Made by a program: the position numbers and the translations under genes
NCBI RefSeq assembly: GCF_014854695.1
Contig: NZ_CP027557.1
Coordinates: 806,001-870,000 of the forward strand
Direction: 5' to 3'
Length of the DNA: 64,000 bases
Source of the DNA: Rhodococcus rhodochrous
GTDB lineage: Bacteria; Actinomycetota; Actinomycetes; Mycobacteriales; Mycobacteriaceae
Shown here: positions 46,649-55,757 of the stretch, piece after piece
How the letters are laid out: every line of letters starts with the position of its first letter
How positions within the stretch are numbered: position 1 is the stretch's first letter
Notes under the pieces: model-generated
Databases searched by the model: none
What the model was told of the DNA's origin: nothing
What the model saw: the letters and a program-made list of their open reading frames with translations, nothing else

Positions 46649-47485
46649 TCAGTTGACCTCCAGTTCGATGGGTGCACCGACGAGCGAGCCGTACTCGACC
46701 CAGCTGCCGTCGTAGTTCTTGACGTTCTTCTTGCCGAGGATCTCCTGGAGCACGAACCAGGTGTGGCTCGAGCGCTCACCGATACGGCAGTAGGCGATGG
46801 TCTCCTTGCTGTCGTCGAAGCCCTTCTCGGCGTACAGCTTCTCGAGGTCCTCGTCCGACTTGAAGGTGCCGTCCTCGTTGGCGGTGGTGCTCCACGGGAT
46901 GTTGATGGCGCCGGGGACGTGGCCGCGCTGCTGCGCCTGCTCCTGCGGCAGGTGCGCCGGAGCGAGGATCTTGCCGGAGAACTCGTCGGGCGAACGCACG
47001 TCGACGATGTTCTTGGTGCCGATCGAGTCGATGACCTCGTCGCGGAAGGCGCGGATGGAGTAGTCGGGCTCGGCGGCCTTGTACTCGGTGGCCGGGCGGG
47101 TGACCTCGTCCTTCGACAGCGGACGGCCGTCGAGCTCCCACTTCTTGCGGCCGCCGTCGATGAGCTTGACGTCCCGGTGGCCGTAGAGCTTGAAGTACCA
47201 GTAGGCGTAGGCGGCGAACCAGTTGTTGTTGCCGCCGTAGAGCACGACCGTGTCGTCGTTGGCGATGCCCTTGCGCGAGAGGAGCTCGGAGAACTGCTCA
47301 CGGTTCAGGAAGTCGCGGCGCACGGCGTCCTGCAGGTCCTTGCGCCAGTCGAGCTTGACGGCACCTTCGATGTGGCCGCCGTCGTAGGCGGAGGTGTCCT
47401 CGTCGACCTCGACGAAGACGGTCTTCGGCGCAGTGAGGTTCTGCTCTGCCCAGTCGGCGGAGACCAGGACGTCGGAGCGAGCCAT
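46649..47485 (-). CDS. cysA2: Thiosulfate sulfurtransferase (rhodanese)
   Basis: 278 residues with two rhodanese domains. The N-terminal inactive one has YDGGHIEGAVKLDWRKDLQD. The catalytic one has IVDVRSPDEFSG and the active loop YCRIGERSSHTW, whose Cys carries the persulfide. It moves sulfane sulfur from thiosulfate to acceptors. ATG 47485 has AAAGGAA upstream. It is part of the operon behind the cysteine-rich leader, which suggests control by cysteine supply. Confidence 0.93.
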   Translation of the reverse strand: MARSDVLVSADWAEQNLTAPKTVFVEVDEDTSAYDGGHIEGAVKLDWRKDLQDAVRRDFLNREQFSELLSRKGIANDDTVVLYGGNNNWFAAYAYWYFKLYGHRDVKLIDGGRKKWELDGRPLSKDEVTRPATEYKAAEPDYSIRAFRDEVIDSIGTKNIVDVRSPDEFSGKILAPAHLPQEQAQQRGHVPGAINIPWSTTANEDGTFKSDEDLEKLYAEKGFDDSKETIAYCRIGERSSHTWFVLQEILGKKNVKNYDGSWVEYGSLVGAPIELEVN

Positions 47486-47589
47486 GGGTGTTCCTTTCGG
47501 TGAGGGAATCCGGGAGGTTTCCGTGACCGGAACCCGTGCGTGGGTCCGTGCCAGTGGAGGTGTGGGATGTCGAGTTCGGTGTCCGCCGG

Positions 47590-48054
47590 TCAGGCGGGCA
47601 CGCGACGCATTCGGGCGACCAGCGGGTGGATCCGGCAGCCGAGACACACGCCGAAGGCGGCGTTGAGCAGCGCCGCGAACAACGCGAAGCCTGCGGCCAC
47701 CGAGCCCACGACGATCGCGCCGGCGAAGAACGCGAGCGTTCCGGCGAGGGCGAAGACGAAGCCGACGAGCTGCGCGAACCGCAGCGGCTCCACCGGCTCG
47801 GTCTCGATCGGAGCACCGAGACGGGGAGCGACGAACCTCGCGAACAGCGCACCGTACGGGCTGCGTCGCGGGCCGAGTGCCGCTCCGAGAGCGAACACGA
47901 TCGTCTGCAGGGCCAGGATCACGGCCGCTGCGACGGGAGAGAAGGTGGCGACGACCAGAGCGAGGACGAGGACGCCGGTGGTGATCCACGCCGCGAAACG
48001 CGGGCCACGGACGTCGACCTGCCGGCCGGGCGTGCCGGGAGTGGATACGGACAT
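47590..48054 (-). CDS. DUF4395 membrane protein
   Basis: 154 residues with about four membrane segments and a late GVCLGCRIHP Cys pair. DUF4395 proteins accompany sulfurtransferase or thioredoxin genes and are presumed to take part in sulfur transport or redox chemistry. ATG 48054 has AGGAGA upstream; the longer frame upstream runs into the leader RNA. It is the first full-length gene after the cysteine leader. Confidence 0.85.
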   Translation of the reverse strand: MSVSTPGTPGRQVDVRGPRFAAWITTGVLVLALVVATFSPVAAAVILALQTIVFALGAALGPRRSPYGALFARFVAPRLGAPIETEPVEPLRFAQLVGFVFALAGTLAFFAGAIVVGSVAAGFALFAALLNAAFGVCLGCRIHPLVARMRRVPA

Positions 48055-48115
48055 GGGGAATCTCCTGCTGGATTCTGATTCGCTGGGCGGAGGGTGTTCA
48101 TACGACCGCGGGGCG

Positions 48116-48174
48116 ACGTATCGGTGGAGCGGCATCGATCTGCCGCAGGAGTCGGGACGAGCCCGCCGATACGT
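48116..48174 (-). promoter_or_regulatory. Attenuator stem after the cysteine leader peptide
   Basis: Perfect 9-base arms ACGTATCGG (48116-48124) and CCGATACGT (48166-48174) enclose an inner hairpin (48129-48134 with 48141-48146). On the minus strand the stem begins on the base after the leader peptide's stop. A ribosome stalled on the Cys codons would alter this fold and expression of DUF4395-cysA2-sseC. Mechanism inferred from known mycobacterial examples. Confidence 0.6.
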
Positions 48175-48258
48175 TCAGCAGGGACAACAACAGCCACCGA
48201 GGCGGCACAGATCGACTGCGCGGCGTCGGGTGAGCATCAGCTCGTGGCGGTTCTGCAC
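48175..48258 (-). CDS. Cysteine-rich leaderless leader peptide
   Basis: Reading from GTG 48258 gives 27 residues; the internal ATG at 48237 gives 20: MLTRRRAVDLCRLGGCCCPC. Three Cys codons in a row plus a final Cys precede the stop. GTG 48258 lies 7 bases after TAAACT, so it fits a leaderless start. Polycysteine leaderless peptides are known cysteine-responsive attenuators in mycobacteria; this one precedes DUF4395-cysA2-sseC, a sulfur operon, as expected. Confidence 0.85.
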   Translation of the reverse strand: MQNRHELMLTRRRAVDLCRLGGCCCPC

Positions 48259-48265
48259 GCGAGGG

Positions 48266-48271
48266 AGTTTA
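48266..48271 (-). promoter_or_regulatory. -10 box of the cysteine leader
   Basis: TAAACT on the minus strand (TANNNT consensus), 7 bases ahead of GTG 48258, consistent with a leaderless transcript. Confidence 0.55.
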
Positions 48272-48303
48272 ACGCACGTCACCTCGGTGGTGGACCCCCG
48301 GGA

Positions 48304-48729
48304 TCACAACGACGACAGGGCTGTGCGCAGGTCGTCGGCGGACGGAACGCCGGACGCGCGGAACCGCTCGCGCCCGTCACCGTCGAAGACGAACGTGGTG
48401 GGCAGCGACAGGACTCCGAGTTTCCGTGCCAGCACGGGATTTTCGTCGAGATCCAGTTCGACCTCGCGTGCCCGACCGGGCTCGCGGTCGAGGACCTGCA
48501 CGACGACGCGTCGCACGGCCGCGCACGGTCCGCACCAGGGTGCGGAGAAGTGCAGGACCACCGGTACGCCGTCCCCGACGCCCGCCGCGGCCAGTGCGGG
48601 ATCGGGTTCGTGGGTGCCTGCCGAGGCGTCGGCGCCGGTGGTGCGGAACTTGCCGGAACGGGTGCGCAGAGCCGTGCCCACCGCCAGTGTGGCGACTATC
48701 ACGACGATGAGGACGATCACTGCGATCAT
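48304..48729 (-). CDS. Membrane-anchored thioredoxin (ThiX-like)
   Basis: 141 residues. An N-terminal membrane anchor (MIAVIVLIVVIVATLAVGTAL) is followed by a thioredoxin domain with FSAPWCGPCAAVRRVV (WCGPC active site) and the cis-Pro loop LSLPTTFVF. It reduces disulfides at the membrane. Its ATG overlaps the lmeA-like stop (ATGA). It corresponds to the mycobacterial thiX position. Confidence 0.9.
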   Translation of the reverse strand: MIAVIVLIVVIVATLAVGTALRTRSGKFRTTGADASAGTHEPDPALAAAGVGDGVPVVLHFSAPWCGPCAAVRRVVVQVLDREPGRAREVELDLDENPVLARKLGVLSLPTTFVFDGDGRERFRASGVPSADDLRTALSSL

Positions 48730-49517
48730 GCGGGCGTCTGCACTTCCTGCAGATCGATGACGACGTCGCGGGCCTCACCCTCGATGACGATCCGGGAGCC
48801 TCGCGCCTCGACGAAGGTGGGCCGGACGCCGAAGGGCAGATTCTGCGGCTCGATCGTCGTCGTGAACAGTCCGAGCACCGCCGGCTTCAGGACGTCGGGA
48901 ACCGAGAAGTCGGCGCGTCCCTCGGGACCGAAGTAGAGATCCGACGCGACGACGTGGACGCGGTCGCCGTCGAGCACCAGATCGGCCTGGACGCTGACCG
49001 TCGCCTCCACCGGTCCGACGGGCACCGTTCCGGTGAGGACGACCCCGCCGGCAGTCGTGGGCCCGGACCCACCGGACCCACCCGTGCCGTCGGACTTGCT
49101 CGCCGGGGGAGCGGAAACCTGCAGGTCGGGGATGCCGTAGAGCTGTCCGAGCTCGGTGGCGTCGAGCATGACGCGGCCGTACAACAGGTCGACGGGCACC
49201 GACCGGATCGACCCGTCGAGCAGCTCACCGGCCTCGGCGTGCGCACCGATCAGATTGGCCTCGACCGTGATGTCCCCGAGCAGATCGGTGTGGACGTTGT
49301 CGGCCACGATCTCGACGTTCTCGTAGTGACCGTCGCGGGCCTGGAGGAGAAAGGGGAAGCCGTGGATGGTCACCGCCGGATCGGACTCGAGAACGCCACC
49401 CTCCCGCAGCGCACGCGAGACGCGGTATTCCGACCACGCCGCCGCGCCGAAGTCGGCGAGGACCGCGAGTCCGAGCAGGACTACGAGACCGAAGATCAGT
49501 TTGCGCACGCCCACCAT
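48726..49517 (-). CDS. lmeA: LmeA-like DUF2993 periplasmic protein
   Basis: 263 residues with an N-terminal signal or anchor (RKLIFGLVVLLGLAVLADFGAAAW) and a DUF2993 lipid-binding domain containing VTIHGFPFLLQARDGHYENVEI. The mycobacterial homologue at this locus, LmeA, supports elongation of the mannan of lipomannan. A Ser/Gly-rich loop (SKSDGTGGSGGSGPTT) is inserted mid-domain. ATG 49517 is chosen because it places the hydrophobic segment at the N terminus; no ribosome site is obvious. Confidence 0.75.
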   Translation of the reverse strand: MVGVRKLIFGLVVLLGLAVLADFGAAAWSEYRVSRALREGGVLESDPAVTIHGFPFLLQARDGHYENVEIVADNVHTDLLGDITVEANLIGAHAEAGELLDGSIRSVPVDLLYGRVMLDATELGQLYGIPDLQVSAPPASKSDGTGGSGGSGPTTAGGVVLTGTVPVGPVEATVSVQADLVLDGDRVHVVASDLYFGPEGRADFSVPDVLKPAVLGLFTTTIEPQNLPFGVRPTFVEARGSRIVIEGEARDVVIDLQEVQTPA

Positions 49518-49594
49518 TGTGTCGGACGCGCCGTTCGCCGGACCGCGCCCGTCCGCTCCGAGGCCGTCCACGGAATCCTCGTGCTTACATAGCG

Positions 49595-49616
49595 GTAACA
49601 ATCGGGGCGTTACTCT
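49595..49616. promoter_or_regulatory. Divergent lmeA/glnR control region with GTAAC-n9-GTTAC
   Basis: An inverted pair GTAAC (49595-49599) and GTTAC (49609-49613) overlaps TACTCT (49611-49616), a possible -10 for the plus-strand glnR. GTnAC is the half-site of GlnR boxes, although the spacing here differs from the classical one. Autoregulation is possible but unproven. Confidence 0.4.
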
Positions 49617-49673
49617 GTTGCACGACGTTTACGATCCCTATCCGCGCTGGTCGCGCGAAGAACTGGAGGCCCG

Positions 49674-50483
49674 GTGGAGCTGCTCCTTCTGACCTCCGAC
49701 CCGAATCCGGATGCGGTCCTGCCGTCCTTGGCGCTGCTCCCGCATTCGGTCAGGCCGGCTCCTACAGAAGTTTCGTCGCTGCTCGAGGCGGGTTCGGCGG
49801 ATATCGCCATCGTCGATGCCCGCTCCGATCTCGCGGCCGCGCGAGGACTGTGTCGCCTGCTCGGCAGCACCGGGTCAGCAGTGCCCGTCGTCGCCGTGCT
49901 CACCGAGGGCGGACTCGTGGCCGTCAATCCCGAATGGGGACTCGACGACATCCTGCTGTCCACCACCGGACCGGCCGAGCTCGACGCACGCCTGCGGCTG
50001 CTCATGGGTCGCTCGGGTGTCGCGGTGGGACCGGAGAACACCGGCAAGATCACCCTCGGTGAACTCACGATCGACGAAGGCACCTACACCGCCCGCTTGC
50101 GAGGACGTCCCCTCGACCTCACCTACAAGGAGTTCGAACTCCTCAAGTACCTCGCCCAGCACGCCGGCCGGGTGTTCACCCGCGCCCAGCTGCTGCAGGA
50201 GGTCTGGGGTTACGACTTCTTCGGTGGTACCCGCACCGTCGACGTCCACGTCCGACGTCTGCGCGCGAAGCTCGGCCCCGAGCACGAAGCGCTGATCGGA
50301 ACGGTCCGCAACGTCGGCTACAAGGCGGTGCGTCCGTCCAACCGCGTCGGCAAGGGTGGCAACGCCACTCCCGATATCGACGACGACGATGTGGACGACA
50401 CGCTTCTCGACGACCCCCGTGCGGAGGAATCCGGCGCGGGTGACTCGGGCGCAGGGGAGTCCGGGGCACAATTCGTTCCGTGA
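49674..50483 (+). CDS. glnR: GlnR-type OmpR-family response regulator
   Basis: 269 residues. The receiver domain (1-~115) keeps Asp in [10 protein letters not shown] but is divergent and probably not phosphorylated by a kinase. The winged helix (~125-220) reads [54 protein letters not shown]. An acidic, low-complexity tail ends the protein. This matches GlnR, the global nitrogen regulator at the same place beside mshD in mycobacteria. GTG 49674 has GGAGG upstream; its stop overlaps mshD. Confidence 0.85.
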   Translation: MELLLLTSDPNPDAVLPSLALLPHSVRPAPTEVSSLLEAGSADIAIVDARSDLAAARGLCRLLGSTGSAVPVVAVLTEGGLVAVNPEWGLDDILLSTTGPAELDARLRLLMGRSGVAVGPENTGKITLGELTIDEGTYTARLRGRPLDLTYKEFELLKYLAQHAGRVFTRAQLLQEVWGYDFFGGTRTVDVHVRRLRAKLGPEHEALIGTVRNVGYKAVRPSNRVGKGGNATPDIDDDDVDDTLLDDPRAEESGAGDSGAGESGAQFVP

Positions 50484-51391
50484 GCACCGATACGGAATTC
50501 GTCGACCACCCGTCCGCCGACCACGCCGAAGCCGTACGCGCCGTGTTGTCGCGGGCGACGCAGACCGACGGCACCGCGCCGATCTCCGAACAGGCGGTGC
50601 ACTCCCTCGGCCGCGACGGTGCGGCCCGGCATCTCGTCGCGCTCGCAGGCGACGGTGAAGTCGCGGGTTACGCGAACGTCGTGCTTGCTCAGGACGGTCA
50701 TCCGGCGATGGCCGAAGTCGTCGTCGACCCGCCGCGGCGCGGGCACGGACTCGGCCGCGAACTCGTCGAGCGCGCACTCACCGAGGGTGGCGACGGTACC
50801 CGCGTGTGGGCGCACGGCGACCTGCCCGCCGCGCAGGCGGTGGCGCGCCGTCTCGGCCTGACCGGTGTCCGCGAACTCCTCCAGTTGCGCCGTTCCCTCG
50901 AGCAGGACGATCTTCCCGCCCTCGAGGTGCCCGACTCGGTGCTGCTGCGCACCTACGGCGGCCCGCAGGACGACGCCGAACTGCTCCGCGTCAACGCGGC
51001 GGCCTTCGAGTGGCATCCCGAGCAGGGTCGTTGGACGGCCGCCGACGTGGAGGAACGCCGACGCGAGTCCTGGTTCGATCCCGAAGGCCTGTTCCTCGCG
51101 TTCGATCCCGCCGAGCCCGACAGGCTGCTCGGATTCCACTGGACCAAGGTGCACCCGGCCACGGCGTCCGACCCGCAGCTCGGCGAGGTCTACGTCGTGG
51201 GTATCGACTCGTCCGCGCAGGGCAGAGGGCTCGGTCGCCTGCTCACCCTTGCGGGCCTGCACTATCTCCGCGATCGGGGTCTGCCCGGTGTCCTGCTCTA
51301 CGTCGAGGGCGACAACACCGCGGCGCTGAACACCTACGGCAGGCTCGGCTTCGAACGGTTCCACGTGGACGTCGCCTACGCCCGGGCGTGA
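50480..51391 (+). CDS. mshD: Mycothiol synthase
   Basis: 303 residues with two GNAT acetyltransferase domains. The first has [21 protein letters not shown]. The second has the strong acetyl-CoA loop [25 protein letters not shown] and ends with [17 protein letters not shown]. It acetylates the Cys of Cys-GlcN-Ins to finish mycothiol, the thiol buffer of actinobacteria. The GTG overlaps the glnR stop. The pair glnR-mshD is conserved. Confidence 0.93.
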   Translation: MSTDTEFVDHPSADHAEAVRAVLSRATQTDGTAPISEQAVHSLGRDGAARHLVALAGDGEVAGYANVVLAQDGHPAMAEVVVDPPRRGHGLGRELVERALTEGGDGTRVWAHGDLPAAQAVARRLGLTGVRELLQLRRSLEQDDLPALEVPDSVLLRTYGGPQDDAELLRVNAAAFEWHPEQGRWTAADVEERRRESWFDPEGLFLAFDPAEPDRLLGFHWTKVHPATASDPQLGEVYVVGIDSSAQGRGLGRLLTLAGLHYLRDRGLPGVLLYVEGDNTAALNTYGRLGFERFHVDVAYARA

Positions 51392-51493
51392 CCCTCTCCG
51401 ATCGGGTGGACGAACGGCGTGAAGGGTGGACTCTGCCACCCGACACGCCGATCGCGGTCAGGATTCGAGTGATGGTCGCAACACCATCGCCAG

Positions 51494-51524
51494 GTGTATC
51501 CGGCGTGTTCATCCGGCGTTAACC
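51494..51524 (+). promoter_or_regulatory. Pho-box-like direct repeats upstream of pstS
   Basis: GTGTATC (51494), GTTCATC (51507) and GTTAACC (51518) form three direct units; the last two have the 11-base period of actinobacterial PhoP/RegX3 boxes. They sit about 145 bases before pstS, in a 276-base gap otherwise without genes. Control by phosphate limitation is expected. Confidence 0.6.
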
Positions 51525-51667
51525 TTCGGTCGTCCGAGTGTCCACCGTCTCCTCCTAACTTCACTAGCGGGTCGAGTGCCGCAGACCCGGCGCCGGCGTC
51601 GCCCGCGCCTCGATGCCGCCGCCGCTCGGCGCCGCGGTCGTGTGAAGTTACTTCCGGAGGAGAACAG

Positions 51668-52792
51668 GTGAACCTCAAGCGCAATGGCGCCCTGCTCGGT
51701 GTTGTGGCCGCTGGAGCCCTCACGCTCGCCGCGTGCGGTACCGACAACAATGCCGGATCGGTCGACGTCGATGCGTCCGCGTCCGCTGCAGCCTGCGACG
51801 GCAAGTCCAACCTCTCGGGTGCCGGCTCGTCGGCACAGAAGAACGCGATGGACCAGTTCGTCTCCACCTACATCGCGGTGTGCTCCGAGAAGGGCACGAA
51901 CGTCAACGTCGCGTACAACCCCACCGGCTCCGGTGACGGCCGCACGCAGTTCATCGCGAACCAGATCGACTTCGCCGGCTCCGACTCGGCGATCAAGGAC
52001 GAGCAGGCGGCACAGGCCGCCGAGCGCTGCGCCGGCAATCCCGCATGGAACCTGCCGCTGGTCTTCGGCCCGGTCGCGCTGGCCTACAACGTCGAGGGTG
52101 TCGACGAGCTCGTGCTGGACGCCGAGACGGCCGCGAAGATCTTCAACGGCTCGATCACGAAGTGGAACGACCCGGCGATCGCCGCGCTCAACGAGGGCGC
52201 CGAGCTGCCCGACGCGAACATCACCCCGATCGTGCGCTCGGACTCGTCGGGCACCACCGACAACTTCCAGCAGTACCTCGAGACCGCGTCGAACGGCGCA
52301 TGGACCTCCGGTGCCGGTTCGGACTTCACCGGCGGTGTCGGTGAGGGCGCGAAGGGTTCTGCGGGTGTCGCGCAGGCCGTCTCCGGCTCGCCGAACTCCA
52401 TCACCTACGTCGAGAAGTCCTTCGCCGACCAGAACGGTCTGAGCATCGCGCAGATCGACAACGGCTCCGGACCCGTCGAGCTGACCGAGGAGACCGCCGG
52501 CAAGGCCATCGAAGGCGCCGAGTTCGTCCCGGCCTCCGAGGGCGACCTCACGCTCGACCTGTCGTCGATCTTCGGCAGCTCCGAAGAGGGTGCCTACCCG
52601 CTGGTACTGGCCACCTACGAGATCGTGTGCTCGGCCGGCTACGACGCCGACACCGCCGCGGCCGTCAAGTCGTTCCTGATCTCCGCCGCCAACGAGGGCC
52701 AGGAAGGCCTGTCCGAGCAGGGCTACGTCCCGCTGCCCGACGCCTTCAAGACCCGCCTCACCGAGTCGATCGACGCCATCGCCGCCGGATGA
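51668..52792 (+). CDS. pstS: Phosphate-binding lipoprotein PstS
   Basis: 374 residues. The signal ends with the lipobox LTLAAC, so Cys is lipidated and the protein sits outside the membrane. The phosphate site is seen in LSGAGSSAQKNAMDQF, NPTGSGDGRTQF and VRSDSSGTTDNFQQYL. It captures phosphate for the PstCAB transporter. GTG 51668 follows CGGAGGAG. A hairpin separates it from pstC and may lower expression of the downstream genes. Confidence 0.95.
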   Translation: MNLKRNGALLGVVAAGALTLAACGTDNNAGSVDVDASASAAACDGKSNLSGAGSSAQKNAMDQFVSTYIAVCSEKGTNVNVAYNPTGSGDGRTQFIANQIDFAGSDSAIKDEQAAQAAERCAGNPAWNLPLVFGPVALAYNVEGVDELVLDAETAAKIFNGSITKWNDPAIAALNEGAELPDANITPIVRSDSSGTTDNFQQYLETASNGAWTSGAGSDFTGGVGEGAKGSAGVAQAVSGSPNSITYVEKSFADQNGLSIAQIDNGSGPVELTEETAGKAIEGAEFVPASEGDLTLDLSSIFGSSEEGAYPLVLATYEIVCSAGYDADTAAAVKSFLISAANEGQEGLSEQGYVPLPDAFKTRLTESIDAIAAG

Positions 52793-52798
52793 CCCGCC

Positions 52799-52830
52799 GA
52801 TCCCTCGGTCCGGTGAGTGACCGAGGGATC
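52799..52830 (+). terminator. Intra-operon hairpin between pstS and pstC
   Basis: Perfect 12-base arms GATCCCTCGGTC / GACCGAGGGATC around an 8-base loop, right after pstS. Probably a partial terminator or RNA-stabilising 3' stem that allows excess PstS over the membrane subunits. Confidence 0.68.
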
Positions 52831-52880
52831 ATCGACCCGCCCGTTCCTGACGAATACGCTGAGAAGGATTGCGAGCGCAC

Positions 52881-53936
52881 ATGAGTGACGCGCACAACAC
52901 GTCGGTCTCCATCGCGACCGACGAACCGACCCGCTCAGGAACGGGCGGTGCAACCGGCATCACGGAGGACACGATCAGCACCCCACCCTCATCCCCGGAC
53001 AGGGCACGCAAGACAGTCGTGCGGCCGGGAGACAGAATCTTCGGCTCGCTCGCCTCCGGCTCCGCCGTCCTGATCTCCGTGATCATCGGCGCGATCGCAG
53101 TCTTCCTCGTCTGGCGTGCCGTCCCGGCACTGCAGCGCAACCAGGTCAACTTCCTCACCAGCCGTGACTGGATCACGCAGGACATCACCGACATGGCGTT
53201 CGGTGTCCTCGACCTGTTCCAGGTGACGGTGCTCGTCTCCTTCTTCGCGCTGTTCCTCGCCATGCCCGTGGCACTGGGCATCGCGATCTTCCTCACCTCG
53301 TACTGCCCCGACCGGCTCCGGAAACCGCTGGCGTACGTCATCGACCTGCTCGCCGCGGTCCCGTCGATCGTCTACGGCCTGTGGGGCATGCTCGTCCTCG
53401 CCCCGTTCCTGCGCCCCCTCGCAGAATGGCTCAACACCACCCTCGCCTGGTTCCCGCTCTTCGCCACCGGCAGCGGCTCCATCGTGGGCGGCGGAACGAT
53501 CTTCACCGCCGGCATCGTCCTCGCCGTGATGATCCTGCCGACCATCGCCGCGGTGAGCCGCGAGGTGTTCGTGCAGACCCCGACGGCCCACATCGAGGGC
53601 GCGCTCGCACTCGGCGCGACCCGCTGGGAGGTCGTGCGGACCACCGTCATCCCGTTCGGCAAGTCCGGCTACATCAGCGGTTCGATGCTCGGTCTCGGCC
53701 GCGCGCTCGGCGAGACGATGGCGCTCTATCTCATCCTGCGCACCACCTCGCAGGCGTTCTCCTGGTCGCTGTTCGACGGCGGCGCGACGATCGCGTCCAA
53801 GATCGCGCTCGGATACGCCGAGTTCAACAACGACATCCAGGCGGGCGCCTACATCGCCGCCGGTCTCGTGCTCTTCGTGCTCACCTTCGTGGTCAACGCC
53901 GCCGCACGCATGATCGTCGCAGGAAAGAAGGACTGA
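52881..53936 (+). CDS. pstC: Phosphate ABC transporter permease PstC
   Basis: 351 residues with six membrane segments and a soluble N-terminal ~50 residues. The permease EAA-like loop is EGALALGATRWEVVRTTVIPFGKSGYISG. AVPSIVYGLWG is typical of PstC. It forms the channel with PstA. Start at ATG 52881. Confidence 0.93.
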   Translation: MSDAHNTSVSIATDEPTRSGTGGATGITEDTISTPPSSPDRARKTVVRPGDRIFGSLASGSAVLISVIIGAIAVFLVWRAVPALQRNQVNFLTSRDWITQDITDMAFGVLDLFQVTVLVSFFALFLAMPVALGIAIFLTSYCPDRLRKPLAYVIDLLAAVPSIVYGLWGMLVLAPFLRPLAEWLNTTLAWFPLFATGSGSIVGGGTIFTAGIVLAVMILPTIAAVSREVFVQTPTAHIEGALALGATRWEVVRTTVIPFGKSGYISGSMLGLGRALGETMALYLILRTTSQAFSWSLFDGGATIASKIALGYAEFNNDIQAGAYIAAGLVLFVLTFVVNAAARMIVAGKKD

Positions 53937-53939
53937 TCC

Positions 53940-54863
53940 ATGTCGACCACCACCACGTCGACCACCGCGCTCTCCTCGCCGGTCAAGCCCCCGGCCTTCC
54001 AGCGGGTCAGCGGACGCCGCCGCGTCAAGGACACCGCAGCCACGGTGCTCGTCACGCTGTCGGTCGTCGTCGCGCTGATCCCCCTGGCTTGGGTGCTGTT
54101 CACCGTCGTCGCCAAGGGCCTGCCGGCCCTGATCTCGCCGACCTGGTTCACGCACTCGCTGAGCGGACTGACGTCCTCGTCGATGGGCGGCGGCATCTAC
54201 CACGCCCTCGTCGGCACCCTCCTGCAGGGACTCGTCTGCGCGATCATCTCGATCCCGCTCGGCGTCTTCGTCGCGATCTACCTCGTCGAGTACGCCGGCC
54301 GGTCGCGGCTCGGCCGGATCACGACGTTCATGGTCGACATCCTCAGCGGTGTCCCGTCGATCGTCGCGGCACTGTTCATCTACGCGCTGTGGGTGTCGAC
54401 CTTCGGGATGCCCAAGTCGGGCTTCGCGGTGTCGCTCGCGCTCGTTCTGCTCATGGTGCCGGTGGTCGTGCGCAGCACCGAGGAGATGCTGCGCATCGTC
54501 CCGCAGGACCTGCGCGAAGCGTCCTACGCCCTCGGTGTCCCCAAGTGGAAGACCATCGCGCGCATCGTCCTGCCCACCTCGCTCGCCGGCATCATCACCG
54601 GCATCATGCTCGCCCTGGCCCGCGTCATGGGCGAGACGGCACCGCTGCTGATCCTCGTCGGCTACGCGCCCTTCATCAATTTCGACCTGTTCGGCGGTGA
54701 GCAGGGCACCCTCCCGGGTGTCATGGTCGCCGAGATGAACAACCCGACCGACGCCGGTTCGCAGCGCATCTGGGGCGCCGCGCTCACCCTGATCCTGGTC
54801 ATCGCGGTCCTCAACATCGCGGCCAAGTTGATCAGCCGGTACTCGCAGGTCGGCAAGAAGTAA
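53940..54863 (+). CDS. pstA: Phosphate ABC transporter permease PstA
   Basis: 307 residues with six membrane segments. The signature loop EASYALGVPKWKTIARIVLPTSLAGIITG and GVPSIVAALFIYALWV identify PstA. It starts three bases after pstC. Confidence 0.93.
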   Translation: MSTTTTSTTALSSPVKPPAFQRVSGRRRVKDTAATVLVTLSVVVALIPLAWVLFTVVAKGLPALISPTWFTHSLSGLTSSSMGGGIYHALVGTLLQGLVCAIISIPLGVFVAIYLVEYAGRSRLGRITTFMVDILSGVPSIVAALFIYALWVSTFGMPKSGFAVSLALVLLMVPVVVRSTEEMLRIVPQDLREASYALGVPKWKTIARIVLPTSLAGIITGIMLALARVMGETAPLLILVGYAPFINFDLFGGEQGTLPGVMVAEMNNPTDAGSQRIWGAALTLILVIAVLNIAAKLISRYSQVGKK

Positions 54864-54908
54864 CCCACAGACCTCTTCTCACATCGATACACCAGTAGGG
54901 AGCCGGTA

Positions 54909-55685
54909 ATGGCCAAGCGTCTGGATCTCAAGGACGTCAACATCTACTACGGCAAGTTCCACGCCGTGGCCGACGTGACGCTGTCCGTGCCGCCGCGGAA
55001 CGTCACCGCCTTCATCGGCCCGTCCGGTTGCGGCAAGTCCACCGTGCTCCGGTCGATCAACCGCATGCACGAGGTGACACCCGGCGCCCGTGTCGAGGGA
55101 TCCGTCCTCCTCGACGGGGAGGACATCTACGATCAGAACGTCGACCCGGTCGGTGTGCGCAAGACGATCGGCATGGTCTTCCAGCGTCCCAACCCGTTCC
55201 CCACGATGTCGATCCGCGACAACGTCGTTGCCGGCCTCAAGTTGCAGGGTGTGCGCGACCGCAAGACCCTCGACGAGATCGCCGAGAAGTCGCTGCGCGG
55301 CGCCAACCTGTGGAACGAGGTCAAGGACCGCCTCGACAAGCCGGGCGGTGGCCTGTCCGGTGGTCAGCAGCAGCGTCTGTGCATCGCCCGCGCCATCGCG
55401 GTCCAGCCCGACGTCCTGCTCATGGACGAGCCGTGCTCGGCTCTCGACCCCATCTCGACGCTGGCCATCGAGGACCTGATCGGTGAACTGAAGAAGGACT
55501 TCACCATCGTCATCGTCACGCACAACATGCAGCAGGCCGCGCGCGTGAGCGACCAGACGGCGTTCTTCAACCTCGAGGCAACCGGCCGCCCGGGTGGTCT
55601 GGTGGAGATCGACGACACCGAGAAGATCTTCTCGAACCCGAGCAAGAAGGCCACCGAGGACTACATCTCCGGCCGCTTCGGCTGA
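54909..55685 (+). CDS. pstB: Phosphate ABC transporter ATPase PstB
   Basis: 258 residues: Walker [27 protein letters not shown], signature [15 protein letters not shown] and Walker [14 protein letters not shown]. The Cys after MDEP is characteristic of PstB. It drives phosphate import with ATP. It ends the pst operon at a strong terminator shared with phoU. Confidence 0.96.
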   Translation: MAKRLDLKDVNIYYGKFHAVADVTLSVPPRNVTAFIGPSGCGKSTVLRSINRMHEVTPGARVEGSVLLDGEDIYDQNVDPVGVRKTIGMVFQRPNPFPTMSIRDNVVAGLKLQGVRDRKTLDEIAEKSLRGANLWNEVKDRLDKPGGGLSGGQQQRLCIARAIAVQPDVLLMDEPCSALDPISTLAIEDLIGELKKDFTIVIVTHNMQQAARVSDQTAFFNLEATGRPGGLVEIDDTEKIFSNPSKKATEDYISGRFG

Positions 55686-55700
55686 GCCGCCACTACCTAC

Positions 55701-55738
55701 ACGAGACCCCGACCGGATCCGTCCGGTCGGGGTCTCGT
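55701..55738. terminator. Convergent terminator between pstB and phoU
   Basis: Perfect 17-base arms (ACGAGACCCCGACCGGA and complement) with loop TCCG. Confidence 0.9.
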
Positions 55739-55757
55739 CGTTCGTATGCTTCCGCGC

